From DATFWC01 sp045801465 (GTDB lineage Bacteria; Pseudomonadota; Alphaproteobacteria; Rhizobiales; Xanthobacteraceae): a stretch of DNA of 28,250 nt. Shown here piece by piece: positions 14,772-23,437 of the stretch. The position numbers and the translations under genes are program-made. Location: positions 1 to 28,250 of the forward strand of contig JBJMSU010000051.1 in assembly GCA_045801465.1 (NCBI GenBank), read 5' to 3'. The number at the start of each line of letters is the position of its first letter. Position 1 is the stretch's first letter. A model generated the notes under the pieces. The model did no database searches, had not been told where the DNA came from, and saw only the letters and a program-made list of their open reading frames with translations.

Positions 14772-14796
14772 TTAACGATAGTTAAAAAGAGGTTAC
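14772..14796. promoter_or_regulatory. Clustered TTAA half-sites upstream of the giant gene
   Basis: TTAA at 14772-14775 and 14782-14785 are separated by 6 bases, and the second is followed at N7 by TTAC (14793-14796). These are one-off matches to the CtrA pattern, 180-205 bases upstream of the giant gene. They are weaker than the box at 14346 and could be chance in an AT-rich promoter region. The remaining part of 14651-14975 shows no gene; a small imperfect hairpin is at about 14923-14945. Confidence 0.35.
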
Positions 14797-14975
14797 CAAA
14801 TCCGGTTTCTTTTGGCTCACCAGACCGATAGGATAACCGAGCGGCGGTCAGAAGTCATTCTCGGCACTCCCTGCGTCGGCTGCCAGCAGGGTGTCGGATA
14901 CGCGCCCGCGACCGCCGGACTTTAGGGACCGGACGGTGGTCCTAGTGTTGAGAGTGGAGGGGACGCGAGGCGGAC

Positions 14976-17900
14976 ATGGCAAACAATCCACGCAAAATGA
15001 AGGATCCGACCGAGGCGGCTCTGTCGGCGATCCAGGATGCTCTCAATCTGCGAGAGCCCCCGGCGCAAGCGTCCCTGCGCCCGGGTGATACGCCGGCCGC
15101 CGAGCCGTCCGCGCCAGCCGATCGGGACTTTGGCCGCCACACCGGCCGCGTGCCCACGATGGACGAGGAGCTGTTCCGCGACGACCAGCCGCTCTTGCCG
15201 GGAGTCGAGGAGCAATCGCAGCGGCGTGCCGCCAATGACGACCGTCAGTCGGTCGGACAGATTCTGCAGACGCTGCAGCAGCGTCCCTCGCGCACCCCTT
15301 ACGTCGTCGCGCTGGTGCTGGCGCTCGGCTGGATCGCGGCGGTGCTGGCCGCCGCTTGGACCTTCGATACCGATCCGCGGACCCTGGTCGCGCGCGGCGG
15401 CGCGCCGCTTGCCGGGCTTGCCGCGGTCACTGTGCTCCCGGTCGTCTTCTTCTTCGTGATCGCCTACGTGGTCGTGCGCGCGCAGGAGCTGCGGCTGATC
15501 GCGCGATCCATGATCCACATGGCGATGCGGCTCGGCGAGCCCGGCACCAGTGCCGGCGAATCGGTGGTGTCCGTCGGCCAGGCCGTCCGCCGCGAGGTCG
15601 CCGCCATGGGCGACGGCGTCGAGCGGGCGCTGGCGCGCGCGGCCGAGCTCGAGGTTCTGGTCCACAACGAAGTTGCCGCGCTCGAGCGCTCCTATAACGA
15701 CAACGAGCTGCGCATCCGCTCGCTCATCGACGATCTCGCCAACCAACGCGAGACCCTGGTCAGCCAGGCCGAACAGGTGCGCAATGCGCTCTCGAACGTG
15801 CATTTCGGGCTGACGCAGGACATCGCGTCGGTGAGCGAGCTCGTCTCGACCAGCGTCAACGACGCCGCGCAGCGCATCACCCGGTCGCTCGCCGAGAAGG
15901 GCGAGCACATTACGCTGGCGCTCGGTCGCGCCGGCGATTCCATGATCGACGCCATCGGCGACCGCGGCGGCGACCTGCTCGAGCAGCTTTCGCGCACTGG
16001 CGACGAAGTGAGCCGCACGCTTGACGCCGCCAACACGCGCCTGATCTCCGCCCTCAACTTCAAGACCGACGAGCTCACCGACAAGATCGTCGACATTGCC
16101 GGCGAGCTGTCGGAAACGCTGTCGACGCGGCTCGACCGCATTGCCGGCGATCTCGGAGCCAAGACCACGGCCCTCTCCGACATGCTGGCGCAACGCACCG
16201 AAGAGATCGGGTCCGGCCTCACCAACATCACGGCGACGGCCACGCTCAGCCTCACCAATCACGCGCGCGAGCTGAGCGAATCGCTCGCCGCCCAGTCGGT
16301 GACCATCACCAAGGCGCTGGAAGACCAGTCGCGCGACGTCAGCGACGCCTTGAGCACCCAGTCGCAGCAGGTTCAGGAGGCGTGGACCTCGCATTCGCAA
16401 TCGCTGACCGACACGCTGTCGAGCAACTCGCGCAGCTTCGTCGACGAGTGGACCACCACCTCGCAACGGCTCACCGAGGCGCTCACCACGCAGTCGCGCG
16501 ACATCACCAACTCGCTGTCCACCCGCTCCAACGAGATGGTGACCACCATGGTGGAGACCGGCAGCCGGCTGGCCGAAACCATCGTCACCCGCGCCGACGA
16601 CGTCAACAGCACGCTCAAGTCGACCGGGGAATCGGTGGTGCTCGACTTGAGCCTGCGGGGTGGCGAGGTCGTCTCCAAGCTGGAAGAGATCGGCACGCGC
16701 ATCAGCGACACGATCGTCACGCGCGGCACCAGGGTGACGGAAACCTTCCGCGAGACGGCGGATTCGCTCGCCGCGACCGTCAACGCCAAGGGCGATGCGG
16801 TCAAGGAAATGCTGTCGACGCGGCTGCAGTCGTTCGAAGAAGTCTTCATGCTCAGCGGCTCGGAGCTCGCCGAAAAGATCGCGCGCGACTCGTCGTCGCT
16901 CGGCAACCTCATCACTCGCAATCTCGCCGAGTTCGACCGCACCGTGAAGGTCTACGGCGGCGAGCTGGTCGAGCGCCTCGGCCAGCGCACCGGCGAAGTC
17001 ACCGAGGCGATGCGCTCGCACGTCGAGAACTTCGACAGCCGCGTCACCAGCAAGACCAACGAGGCGGCCGCCTCCCTCGATCAGCGCATCATCCGCATCG
17101 AGCAGGCGCTCGACAGCCGCGCCCAGAGCCTGAGCGACATGCTCGGCGGCCGCGTGATGGAGATCGCCAAGACACTGGCCGACGGCGGCAAGGAGGTGGT
17201 GGGCGCGCTCGACAAGCGCATCAACGAGGTGACCGGCGCGATCAGCGCGCGTGGAACCAAGCTCGCCGAGACGCTCTCCGCCAAGGCCGACCAGATCGAC
17301 GAGGTGCTGGGCAAGCGCGCGATGGAGATCGGCGACACCGTGGACGTCCGCATCGGCCGGTTCGAGGCCCTTCTGGTCGACCGCGTGGAAGGCGCGATGG
17401 GCCAGATCGAGGCGCGCGGCGCCTCGGCGGCCAACGCCGTCAGCACCATGATCGATCATCTCAACGAGACGATGAAAACCACCAGCAGCGATGCCGAGCA
17501 GAAGCTCGGAGCGCTGGCGTCGTCCGCCGCCATCACCATCCGCACCAGCGCCGAGGATGCCGAGCGGGCGCTGACCGGCGTGTCGTCCGGCATCGCCGGC
17601 GTGCTGAAACAGAATGCCGGCGAGATCGAGCAGGCCATCACCACCCTGGCAGCCACCACCTCCGAGCGGATGCGTGGGGGCGCCCAGGAGGCGGAACGCA
17701 CGCTTACCGGCGCGTCCACCAGCCTCGTGACCACGCTGCGGCAGAACGCCGGAGAGGTCGAGCACACCCTCACCGGCCTGTCGACGGCCGTGCTCAACGT
17801 CATCAAGCAGGACTCGGCGGAGATCGAGAGCCGGCTCGGCACCCTCGCCACCTCGACGTCGCAGGTGATTCGCACCGGCGCCGACGACGCGGAACGCAGC

Positions 17901-20153
17901 CTCACCAGCCTCTCCTCGACAGTCCTCGGCAACGTCAAGAAGGACATCGCCGACATCGAAGGCGGGCTCGGGACGCTGGCGTCGTCCACGTCGGAGAAGA
18001 TCAGCGTCGGCGCCCAGGAGGCCGAGCGCGCGCTCAGCACCGTCGCGACCTCGACCTCCGAGGCGATCCGCGCGAGCGCATTCGATGCCGAGCGCACCCT
18101 GACCAGCCTGTCGTCGGGCGTCACCACGGTGCTGAAGCAGAATGCCAGCGAGGTCGAGCGCACGCTGCTCGGCGTCGGCGCCGAGGTGGTCCGCACCTTT
18201 ACCGCCAAGGCGGACGAGATGACCGGCGTCATCGGCAACAAGGCGGGCGAGATCACGCGGCTGCTCGACGACAAGAGCAACAATCTGCTGCTCGCGATCG
18301 AGAGCAAGAGCCGAACGCTCGTCGGCGAAGTGGGGCGGATCACCGACGCCACGGTCAGCGCCATCGAGAGCCGCGGCGTCGCCACGGCCAAGGCGCTGAT
18401 GTCCAACAGCGAGGAGATCTCCCGCCTCATCAATGACGCGAGCGGCAATGCATCGACGACGCTCAGTCGTCAGCTGCGCGACCTCCAGGAACAGGCGCGC
18501 TCCGCGGTCGACCAGTCGCAGCGCACCGCCAGCGCCGCGGTCTCCGAGATGCACGAGACGCACGGCATGCTGCGCAACGACGTCAACTCGTTGTTCGAAC
18601 GCCTGCGCGAGGCCAATTCCCTGCTCCAGGAGGTCCTGAGCGGCGCGACGGAGAATCTGGGCGCGATCGAAAGCTCGCTGTCGACCCGCGTCGCCGAGTT
18701 CGTCGGCGCCATGAACGACGTAAACGAGCGCAGCAACTCGGCAGGGGTTCAGGTGGACGAGCACATCAGGTCGTTCGAGGCCTTGTCCTCGAACGTGCTG
18801 CGCGAGATCGGGACCCTGGCGGAACAATTCGACGCGCATGGCCGCGCGCTGGCCACCGCCGCCAGCCTGGTCGACAAGAGCAACAGCCGGGTGGCGGAGA
18901 CGCTGGGCAGCAGTCGCAGCGCGATCGACTCGCTGGTGGGCGACCTCGACGCCAGGACCGATCAGCTCAGCGCGACGGTGATGGCCAAGACCGCGCACCT
19001 CACCGATGCCTTGAGCGCGAGCACCGATCGGCTCAGCCGGGCGCTCGGCGAAAAAACCGAGACCGTCATCACGGAATTTGCCTCGCGCACGGAGGCGCTC
19101 GAGCAGCGCCTGAAGCGCTTCGGCGCGCTGCTCACCGAATCGTTCGAGACCTCGGAAGCCCGTGCGCGCGATATCGCGCGCGTGATCGCCGACGCCACCA
19201 CCGAGGGCACGCGCGCGATCACCAACCAGTACGAACTGGTGCGCACGACGTCCGACGAGGAGAGCAGGCGCGCGACCGAATCGCTGCGCGTCGTCTATCG
19301 CCAGGCCACCGAAGAGACGATGTCCCTGTTCCGGCAGACGTCGGAGCAGTTCGGCGAGATCGTGCGCGATCTCAAGGGCATGACGGAAGAGATGCAGCGC
19401 GAGCTCGATGTGACGCGCGAGCAGTTGCGCAAGGGCATTCTCGAGCTGCCGGAGGAGACGGCCGAGAGCGCGGCGCAGATGCGGCGCGTGATCGTCGATC
19501 AGATCGAGGCGCTCGCCGAATTGAACCGGATCGTCGCTCGCCATGGTCGCGGCGTCGATGCGCCGGAGGCGCGCCGCGGCGGCCGCGAGGACGCCAGCGC
19601 CGGCGCGGGTGGTGGCCGTGGCAGCACCGCGCGGCCGGCCTCCCCGCCCGAGAGCCGCGGACCGTCGCGTCCGGCCGAGCCGCGCCCGAGTGCCGGCGGC
19701 GGCGGCGGCGACGGTCGCGCCGGCTGGCTCTCCGATCTCCTCACCCGCGCCTCGCGCGACGAGGGGGATGTCGGCTCAGCGGCGCGTGGCGAGGAACGGC
19801 CGAGCCGGCACGCTGTCGAGGCGCTCGATTCGATCTCGGTCGACATCGCCCGCATGATCGACCACGAAGAGGTGAGCGACGTGTGGGATCGCTATAACCG
19901 CGGCGAGCGCAACGTCTTCTCGCGCCGCCTCTACACGCCGCAGGGCCAGCAGACGTTCGACGAGATCCGCAAGCGCTACCGCGGCGACCGCAACTTCAAG
20001 CACACCGTCGACCGCTATATTGCGGAATTCGAGCGGCTGCTCGACGAGGTTTCGCGCGACGAACGCGGAGCCGCCACGGCGCGCAGCTATCTCGTCTCCG
20101 AGACCGGCAAGGTCTACACCATGCTGGCCCACGCCGCCGGACGGTTCGAGTAG
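14976..20153 (+). CDS. Giant apolipoprotein-like membrane protein, GPR/RgsE-like
   Basis: This 1725-aa protein has a soluble disordered N terminus (1-105), two transmembrane segments (about 109-130 and 145-168), a very long helical region of Ser/Thr/Ala-rich heptad and 11/22-residue repeats (about 190-1515), a Gly/Arg/Pro-rich linker (about 1525-1610) and a compact C-terminal domain (about 1617-1725) with DVWDRYNRGERNVFSRRLY and FKHTVDRYIAEFERLLDEV. From memory this is the architecture of the Growth Pole Ring protein of Agrobacterium and RgsE of Sinorhizobium, apolipoprotein-like proteins of around 2,000 residues that organise polar growth. Annotations such as kinesin-like are similarity artefacts of the coiled coil. 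The ATG at 14976 follows a purine-rich GAGGCGGAC. It is probably monocistronic. The role in polar growth is inferred. Confidence 0.8.
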   Translation: MANNPRKMKDPTEAALSAIQDALNLREPPAQASLRPGDTPAAEPSAPADRDFGRHTGRVPTMDEELFRDDQPLLPGVEEQSQRRAANDDRQSVGQILQTLQQRPSRTPYVVALVLALGWIAAVLAAAWTFDTDPRTLVARGGAPLAGLAAVTVLPVVFFFVIAYVVVRAQELRLIARSMIHMAMRLGEPGTSAGESVVSVGQAVRREVAAMGDGVERALARAAELEVLVHNEVAALERSYNDNELRIRSLIDDLANQRETLVSQAEQVRNALSNVHFGLTQDIASVSELVSTSVNDAAQRITRSLAEKGEHITLALGRAGDSMIDAIGDRGGDLLEQLSRTGDEVSRTLDAANTRLISALNFKTDELTDKIVDIAGELSETLSTRLDRIAGDLGAKTTALSDMLAQRTEEIGSGLTNITATATLSLTNHARELSESLAAQSVTITKALEDQSRDVSDALSTQSQQVQEAWTSHSQSLTDTLSSNSRSFVDEWTTTSQRLTEALTTQSRDITNSLSTRSNEMVTTMVETGSRLAETIVTRADDVNSTLKSTGESVVLDLSLRGGEVVSKLEEIGTRISDTIVTRGTRVTETFRETADSLAATVNAKGDAVKEMLSTRLQSFEEVFMLSGSELAEKIARDSSSLGNLITRNLAEFDRTVKVYGGELVERLGQRTGEVTEAMRSHVENFDSRVTSKTNEAAASLDQRIIRIEQALDSRAQSLSDMLGGRVMEIAKTLADGGKEVVGALDKRINEVTGAISARGTKLAETLSAKADQIDEVLGKRAMEIGDTVDVRIGRFEALLVDRVEGAMGQIEARGASAANAVSTMIDHLNETMKTTSSDAEQKLGALASSAAITIRTSAEDAERALTGVSSGIAGVLKQNAGEIEQAITTLAATTSERMRGGAQEAERTLTGASTSLVTTLRQNAGEVEHTLTGLSTAVLNVIKQDSAEIESRLGTLATSTSQVIRTGADDAERSLTSLSSTVLGNVKKDIADIEGGLGTLASSTSEKISVGAQEAERALSTVATSTSEAIRASAFDAERTLTSLSSGVTTVLKQNASEVERTLLGVGAEVVRTFTAKADEMTGVIGNKAGEITRLLDDKSNNLLLAIESKSRTLVGEVGRITDATVSAIESRGVATAKALMSNSEEISRLINDASGNASTTLSRQLRDLQEQARSAVDQSQRTASAAVSEMHETHGMLRNDVNSLFERLREANSLLQEVLSGATENLGAIESSLSTRVAEFVGAMNDVNERSNSAGVQVDEHIRSFEALSSNVLREIGTLAEQFDAHGRALATAASLVDKSNSRVAETLGSSRSAIDSLVGDLDARTDQLSATVMAKTAHLTDALSASTDRLSRALGEKTETVITEFASRTEALEQRLKRFGALLTESFETSEARARDIARVIADATTEGTRAITNQYELVRTTSDEESRRATESLRVVYRQATEETMSLFRQTSEQFGEIVRDLKGMTEEMQRELDVTREQLRKGILELPEETAESAAQMRRVIVDQIEALAELNRIVARHGRGVDAPEARRGGREDASAGAGGGRGSTARPASPPESRGPSRPAEPRPSAGGGGGDGRAGWLSDLLTRASRDEGDVGSAARGEERPSRHAVEALDSISVDIARMIDHEEVSDVWDRYNRGERNVFSRRLYTPQGQQTFDEIRKRYRGDRNFKHTVDRYIAEFERLLDEVSRDERGAATARSYLVSETGKVYTMLAHAAGRFE
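17478..18203 (+). repeat. Eleven in-frame 66-bp (22-residue) units in the giant gene
   Basis: Residues 835-1076 of the giant protein divide without gaps into eleven 22-residue units. Each begins with a small/polar pair, has an acidic-Ala-Glu core (for example QNAGEIE, GGAQEAE, TGADDAE, QNASEVE) at positions 1-7, and ends with a hydrophobic residue plus Lys/Arg in most units. Two unit types alternate imperfectly: a QNA/QD type and an xGAxxAER type. This is the 22-mer periodicity of apolipoprotein-like amphipathic helices and suggests growth by unit duplication. Confidence 0.85.
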
Positions 20154-20190
20154 GGACTGCGGAGGCCCCTCGCCTGTCATGCCGGGCCGG

Positions 20191-20204
20191 GCGCCTTCGG
20201 GCGC
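20191..20204. terminator. UUCG-loop hairpin after the giant gene
   Basis: GCGCC-TTCG-GGCGC forms a 5-bp stem with a stable tetraloop 37 bases past the giant gene's stop. The surrounding CATGCCGGGCCGGG and GAGAGCCGGGATTC resemble the outer arms of high-copy GC-rich intergenic palindromes. There is no T tract. Confidence 0.35.
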
Positions 20205-20250
20205 GAGAGCCGGGATTCAGAAATCATCGCGGCTGACTTATATTCGACCA

Positions 20251-21168
20251 ATGGAGCCAACGCGCCGAGCCGTTCTGCGAGGCGTCCTGGCGGCGACGGC
20301 GGGCGCCGTGCTGCCGGGCCAAGCTGGCGCGCAGGACGCTTCACCGATCACCAAGCCGATCCCCTCCACGGGCGAACGGCTGCCGGCGGTCGGGCTGGGC
20401 AGCTGGATCACCTTCAACGTCGGCAACGACGGCAAGCTCAAGGACGAATGCGCCGCTGTCATCGCCGCCTTCTTCGCCGCCGGCGGCCGGATGATCGACT
20501 CCTCGCCCATGTACGCTTCCTCGCAGCCGACTATCGGCTACGGTCTCCGCAAGCTCGGATACCCGCAGGCGCTGTTTTCCGCCGACAAGGTGTGGATCTC
20601 GAGCCCGGCCGGCGGGCCAGGCCAGATCGAGCAGTCACGGGCCTATTGGGGCGTGAAGGGCTTCGACCTCCTCCAGGTGCACAATCTCCTGTCGTGGGAG
20701 CGGCACCTCGAGACGCTGTTCGCCATGAAAACCGACGGAAAGCTGCGCTATGTGGGGATCACCACGTCGGAGGGCCGACGTCATCGCGACGTCGAGCGCA
20801 TCATGGCAAGCCAGCCGATCGATTTCGTGCAGGTGACCTACAATCTGCTCGACCGCGAGGTCGAAGCGCGCATCCTGCCGCTGGCACGCGAGCGCGGCAT
20901 CGCCGTCATCATAAATCGCCCGTTCCGTGAAGGCCAACTGCTCCGGCAGATCGAACATCGCCCGCTGCCCAAATGGCTCGCGGAGACCGGGGCTTCGAGC
21001 TGGGCGCAATTCATCCTGAAGTTCATCGTGTCGCATCCGGCCGTCACCTGCGCGATTCCCGCCACGACTCGCGTCGATCACGTGCGCGAGAACATGGCGG
21101 CTGCGACCGGAACGCTGCCGGATGAAGCCCTGCGGCGGCGCATGGCGGATCACGTCAGGCAGGTGTGA
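20251..21168 (+). CDS. Tat-exported aldo/keto reductase-family protein
   Basis: This 305-aa protein starts with a twin-arginine signal (TRRAVLRGVLAATAGAVLPGQAGAQ), so it is folded in the cytoplasm and exported. The mature part is an aldo/keto reductase barrel. The catalytic tetrad is visible as Asp83 (MIDSS), Tyr88 (PMYASS), Lys113 (ADKVWI) and His144 (LQVHNL), so it is probably active with NADPH or another nicotinamide cofactor bound before export. The family reduces aldehydes or ketones; the substrate is not predictable. The ATG at 20251 is chosen because the Tat motif directly follows; the frame is open upstream only as overlap with the giant gene. The downstream membrane-protein gene starts immediately after the stop, so they form an operon. 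Confidence 0.9.
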   Translation: MEPTRRAVLRGVLAATAGAVLPGQAGAQDASPITKPIPSTGERLPAVGLGSWITFNVGNDGKLKDECAAVIAAFFAAGGRMIDSSPMYASSQPTIGYGLRKLGYPQALFSADKVWISSPAGGPGQIEQSRAYWGVKGFDLLQVHNLLSWERHLETLFAMKTDGKLRYVGITTSEGRRHRDVERIMASQPIDFVQVTYNLLDREVEARILPLARERGIAVIINRPFREGQLLRQIEHRPLPKWLAETGASSWAQFILKFIVSHPAVTCAIPATTRVDHVRENMAAATGTLPDEALRRRMADHVRQV

Positions 21169-21855
21169 ATGTCGGAGTGGTGGACGTATACGCTCTCCGA
21201 CTTCCTGCTGTTCTCCCCTCGCGTTTACTATCGGATTTTCGAGCTGCACAACCGGGCGCTCTGGCCGGCGCATGTCGTCACGCTGATCCTCGGCCTCGCA
21301 ATTTTTGTCCTGCTGCTGCGAAAGTCGACGCGCGCAACGGCTCGAGCCGTCCCGGCGCTCCTTGGAGCGCTGTGGATCTGGATTGCCTGGGCGTTCTTCT
21401 GGGACCGTTATGCCACCATCAACTGGGCAGCGCTCTACGTCGCCCCAGCCTTCGCGCTGCAAGGGCTGTTGCTTCTCTGGATCGGCACGGTCGGGCGACG
21501 CCTCACCTTCGCGCCCGGCCATGACGTCTTCGATCGCGCAGGTCTCGCCCTCCTCGCTTTCGCCCTTGTCGGCTATCCGTTGCTTGCGCCGCTCATGGGC
21601 AGGCCGTGGCTCGCCGCCGAGGTGTTCGGGATTGCCCCCGACCCGACCGCCGTTGCGACACTGGCGGTGCTCGCAGTCGCGCACGGGCGAGCCCGATGGC
21701 TCACGATGCCGATCCCCCTCCTCTGGTGTGCCATCACCGCGGCGACGCTGTGGACCATGGGGGCCGGCGACTTCTTCGTCGCACCCATCGCCGCGCTGGG
21801 CGCAATCGCGATCGCTTCTGCGCGGAAACCGGTACCGATGATGCGATGCGACTGA
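21169..21855 (+). CDS. DUF6064 family membrane protein
   Basis: This 228-aa integral membrane protein begins MSEWWTYTLSDFLLFSPRVYYRIFELHN, a hallmark of the DUF6064 family. It has about six hydrophobic segments (near residues 34-51, 62-78, 86-104, 124-140, 160-170 and 180-215). Its function is unknown. The ATG abuts the TGA of the aldo/keto reductase, so translation is coupled and the two may act together at the cytoplasmic membrane, for example in a redox or detoxification step. It converges with the methyltransferase-like gene on the other strand, about 80 bases away. Confidence 0.85.
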   Translation: MSEWWTYTLSDFLLFSPRVYYRIFELHNRALWPAHVVTLILGLAIFVLLLRKSTRATARAVPALLGALWIWIAWAFFWDRYATINWAALYVAPAFALQGLLLLWIGTVGRRLTFAPGHDVFDRAGLALLAFALVGYPLLAPLMGRPWLAAEVFGIAPDPTAVATLAVLAVAHGRARWLTMPIPLLWCAITAATLWTMGAGDFFVAPIAALGAIAIASARKPVPMMRCD

Positions 21856-21935
21856 GCTGCACGCATCGACAATATTCCACGGGAGCAGGCACGCCTCCGC
21901 ATTCTGCGTTTCATAAGGGCTGCGCAGTTCGCGCC

Positions 21936-22592
21936 TCAATAGACTCCGGGGATCAGCCGTGACGTGCGGGCACAGTAGGCCTCGTACTCGTCGCCGAACT
22001 GCGAGCGCAGCAGCCGCTCCTCGGCGCGCATGCGCGCAACCAGCGGCGGGATGAGAAGCGCCGTCAGCAGCATGCCCACGCCTGACCGAAACGCCAGCGC
22101 CCATCCCAGCGAGTTGATGAACATTCCCAGATAGCTGGGATTGCGAATGATGCCGTACACGCCGCTCGTGACCAGCGTATGCCCCGGCTGGATCGCGACC
22201 AGCCCGCTGAAGCGATGGCCGAGCACGAAGACCGGCCAGATGCGCAGCGCACCGCCCGCCGCGAAGAGGGCGACGCCGAGCCAGCGAACCGCATTGCCGT
22301 CGATGACCCAGATCCCCTTGCGGTCCGTGTAGGCCGGCAGGTAGGCGGCCAAAAGGCCTAACACTCCGAATGCGGCAATGACCCAGCGGTTGGCGCGGTC
22401 CTCGCGCACCCCCGGGCTCAGGTTTCCGCGGGTGAAAAGCGCCGCGCCGGACAACGCAAACGTCACGACCGCCAGAGCGATCCGGGCTGGATGGGAGAAG
22501 AAGGCGGCAAACCCGCCCCAACCGAGGATGGCGAGCCCCAGGTAGGCAAGCGTCGCCGCCAAGGTAAAGAACGCCAATGTGGCATTGGGCAT
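21936..22592 (-). CDS. Isoprenylcysteine carboxyl methyltransferase-family membrane protein
   Basis: This 218-aa multi-pass membrane protein belongs to the ICMT/PEMT-like family. Two N-terminal membrane helices and two to three more precede the conserved cofactor region HRFSGLVAIQPGHTLVTSGVYGIIRNPSYLGMF (about 128-160), followed by a last hydrophobic hairpin and the C-terminal EERLLRSQFGDEYEAYCARTSRLIPG (about 190-215) with its Glu/Tyr pattern. Bacterial members methylate small or lipid substrates with SAM, but most are uncharacterised. The start is uncertain because no good ribosome binding site precedes the ATG at 22592; the frame is open upstream to 22805, but the residues there are not family-like. 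Confidence 0.88.
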   Translation of the reverse strand: MPNATLAFFTLAATLAYLGLAILGWGGFAAFFSHPARIALAVVTFALSGAALFTRGNLSPGVREDRANRWVIAAFGVLGLLAAYLPAYTDRKGIWVIDGNAVRWLGVALFAAGGALRIWPVFVLGHRFSGLVAIQPGHTLVTSGVYGIIRNPSYLGMFINSLGWALAFRSGVGMLLTALLIPPLVARMRAEERLLRSQFGDEYEAYCARTSRLIPGVY

Positions 22593-22773
22593 GACGGTGG
22601 TCTCGCCTGGACGATCCCTCCCAGATAGGGCCGCGGCGTCTGAAATCAGCGTTGGGGAGGCCGAAATCGCGCAACGGATTGTCGCCTGCGCGACAGAGGG
22701 AACCGGCATGCCCGCCATCGAGTTATCAGGCATCTGATGGACTGCGCGAGTGGTCTTGGAGCAAGAGACCACG

Positions 22774-22875
22774 ATGAACGACTTCATACGAGATGCAACC
22801 GTCAAGCTGGTCCTCGCCTTGGTGCTGCTGGCTCAACTGTTCCAGCGACCCGGCAAGCTGACGGCTGGGCGATAG
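22774..22875 (+). CDS. Possible 33-aa single-pass membrane peptide
   Basis: ATG at 22774 to TAG at 22873-22875 encodes a peptide with a polar start (MNDFIRDATVK), a continuous hydrophobic segment (LVLALVLLAQLF) and a basic tail (QRPGKLTAGR). The hydrophobic segment is the length of one short membrane helix. A purine-rich AAGAGA lies seven bases before the ATG and a GGAG twelve bases before it. It is 34 bases upstream of the membrane coiled-coil gene in the same direction. The rest of 22593-22909 shows no other gene. It is a candidate only. Confidence 0.45.
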   Translation: MNDFIRDATVKLVLALVLLAQLFQRPGKLTAGR

Positions 22876-22909
22876 CTTAAGTTTCCGAAGGTCCTCGGGG
22901 GCAATTTCC

Positions 22910-23437
22910 ATGGTCGAGCCGATGATGTTTTTCGCGCTCGGCGCCCTGGCGGCCGGCCTCTGCGCGCTCCTCATCCTTCCTCTGGTCCACGCGCGGGCGG
23001 TGCGCCTCGCCGCACGTCGGCTCGAGGCCAATATTCCCGTCTCGTTGGCGCAAATTCGCGCCGACAAGGATCTGATGCGCGCCGAGTTCGCTTTGGCGGC
23101 GCACCGGTACGAAATGACCATCGAGCAGCTCAAGACCAAGATGACCGAGCAGCGTGCCGAGCTCGGCCGCAAGACCGACGAACTCAACCGCTTGAAGCCT
23201 GGACTTGGCGAAGAGACAATATCTGCGCCGCACGGACCGGCCTCGATCGACCGCGGCTCGACGATCGAGCCGGCGCGTCCGGTCGAACGCCCACTCATCA
23301 GGCTTGCGGACCTTGCCAAGCTCGCCCCGGACATCGAGCCACCGTCGCTCGTGCCTGGCCGCGATGATATCGGCGCGCCCCTTTCACCAGCGCATTCCGA
23401 ACCGGCGGGGCCGCCGAGCGCATCGAGACGGAAGTAA
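22910..23437 (+). CDS. Membrane-anchored coiled-coil protein
   Basis: This 175-aa protein has an N-terminal transmembrane anchor (MMFFALGALAAGLCALLILPLV, about 5-26), a charged helical region of about 70 residues (RLAARRLEANIPVSLAQIRADKDLMRAEFALAAHRYEMTIEQLKTKMTEQRAELGRKTDELN) that is probably a coiled coil, and a Pro/Ser-rich tail. The function is unknown. Similar short membrane coiled-coil proteins occur, from memory, throughout Bradyrhizobium-like genomes. Most of the protein should face the cytoplasm. The start is supported only loosely by GGGG upstream. It precedes the ParA-like pair in the same direction, separated by 220 bases. Confidence 0.75.
   Translation: MVEPMMFFALGALAAGLCALLILPLVHARAVRLAARRLEANIPVSLAQIRADKDLMRAEFALAAHRYEMTIEQLKTKMTEQRAELGRKTDELNRLKPGLGEETISAPHGPASIDRGSTIEPARPVERPLIRLADLAKLAPDIEPPSLVPGRDDIGAPLSPAHSEPAGPPSASRRK

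Noticed and set aside
17478..18203. Regular 66-bp repeats considered as a CRISPR-like or tandem DNA array
   Set aside because: The repeats are in frame with the giant gene, conserved at the protein level rather than as DNA, and have no spacers.
16382..18436. 684-codon plus-strand frame inside the giant gene
   Set aside because: Out-of-frame Arg/His/Gly-rich shadow of the 22-mer repeat region.
14922..19544. 1540-codon open frame antisense to the giant gene
   Set aside because: It follows from the strong third-position GC bias and repetitive codons of the true gene on the plus strand; its translation is low-complexity Arg/Leu/Ala/Asp-rich with no domain.
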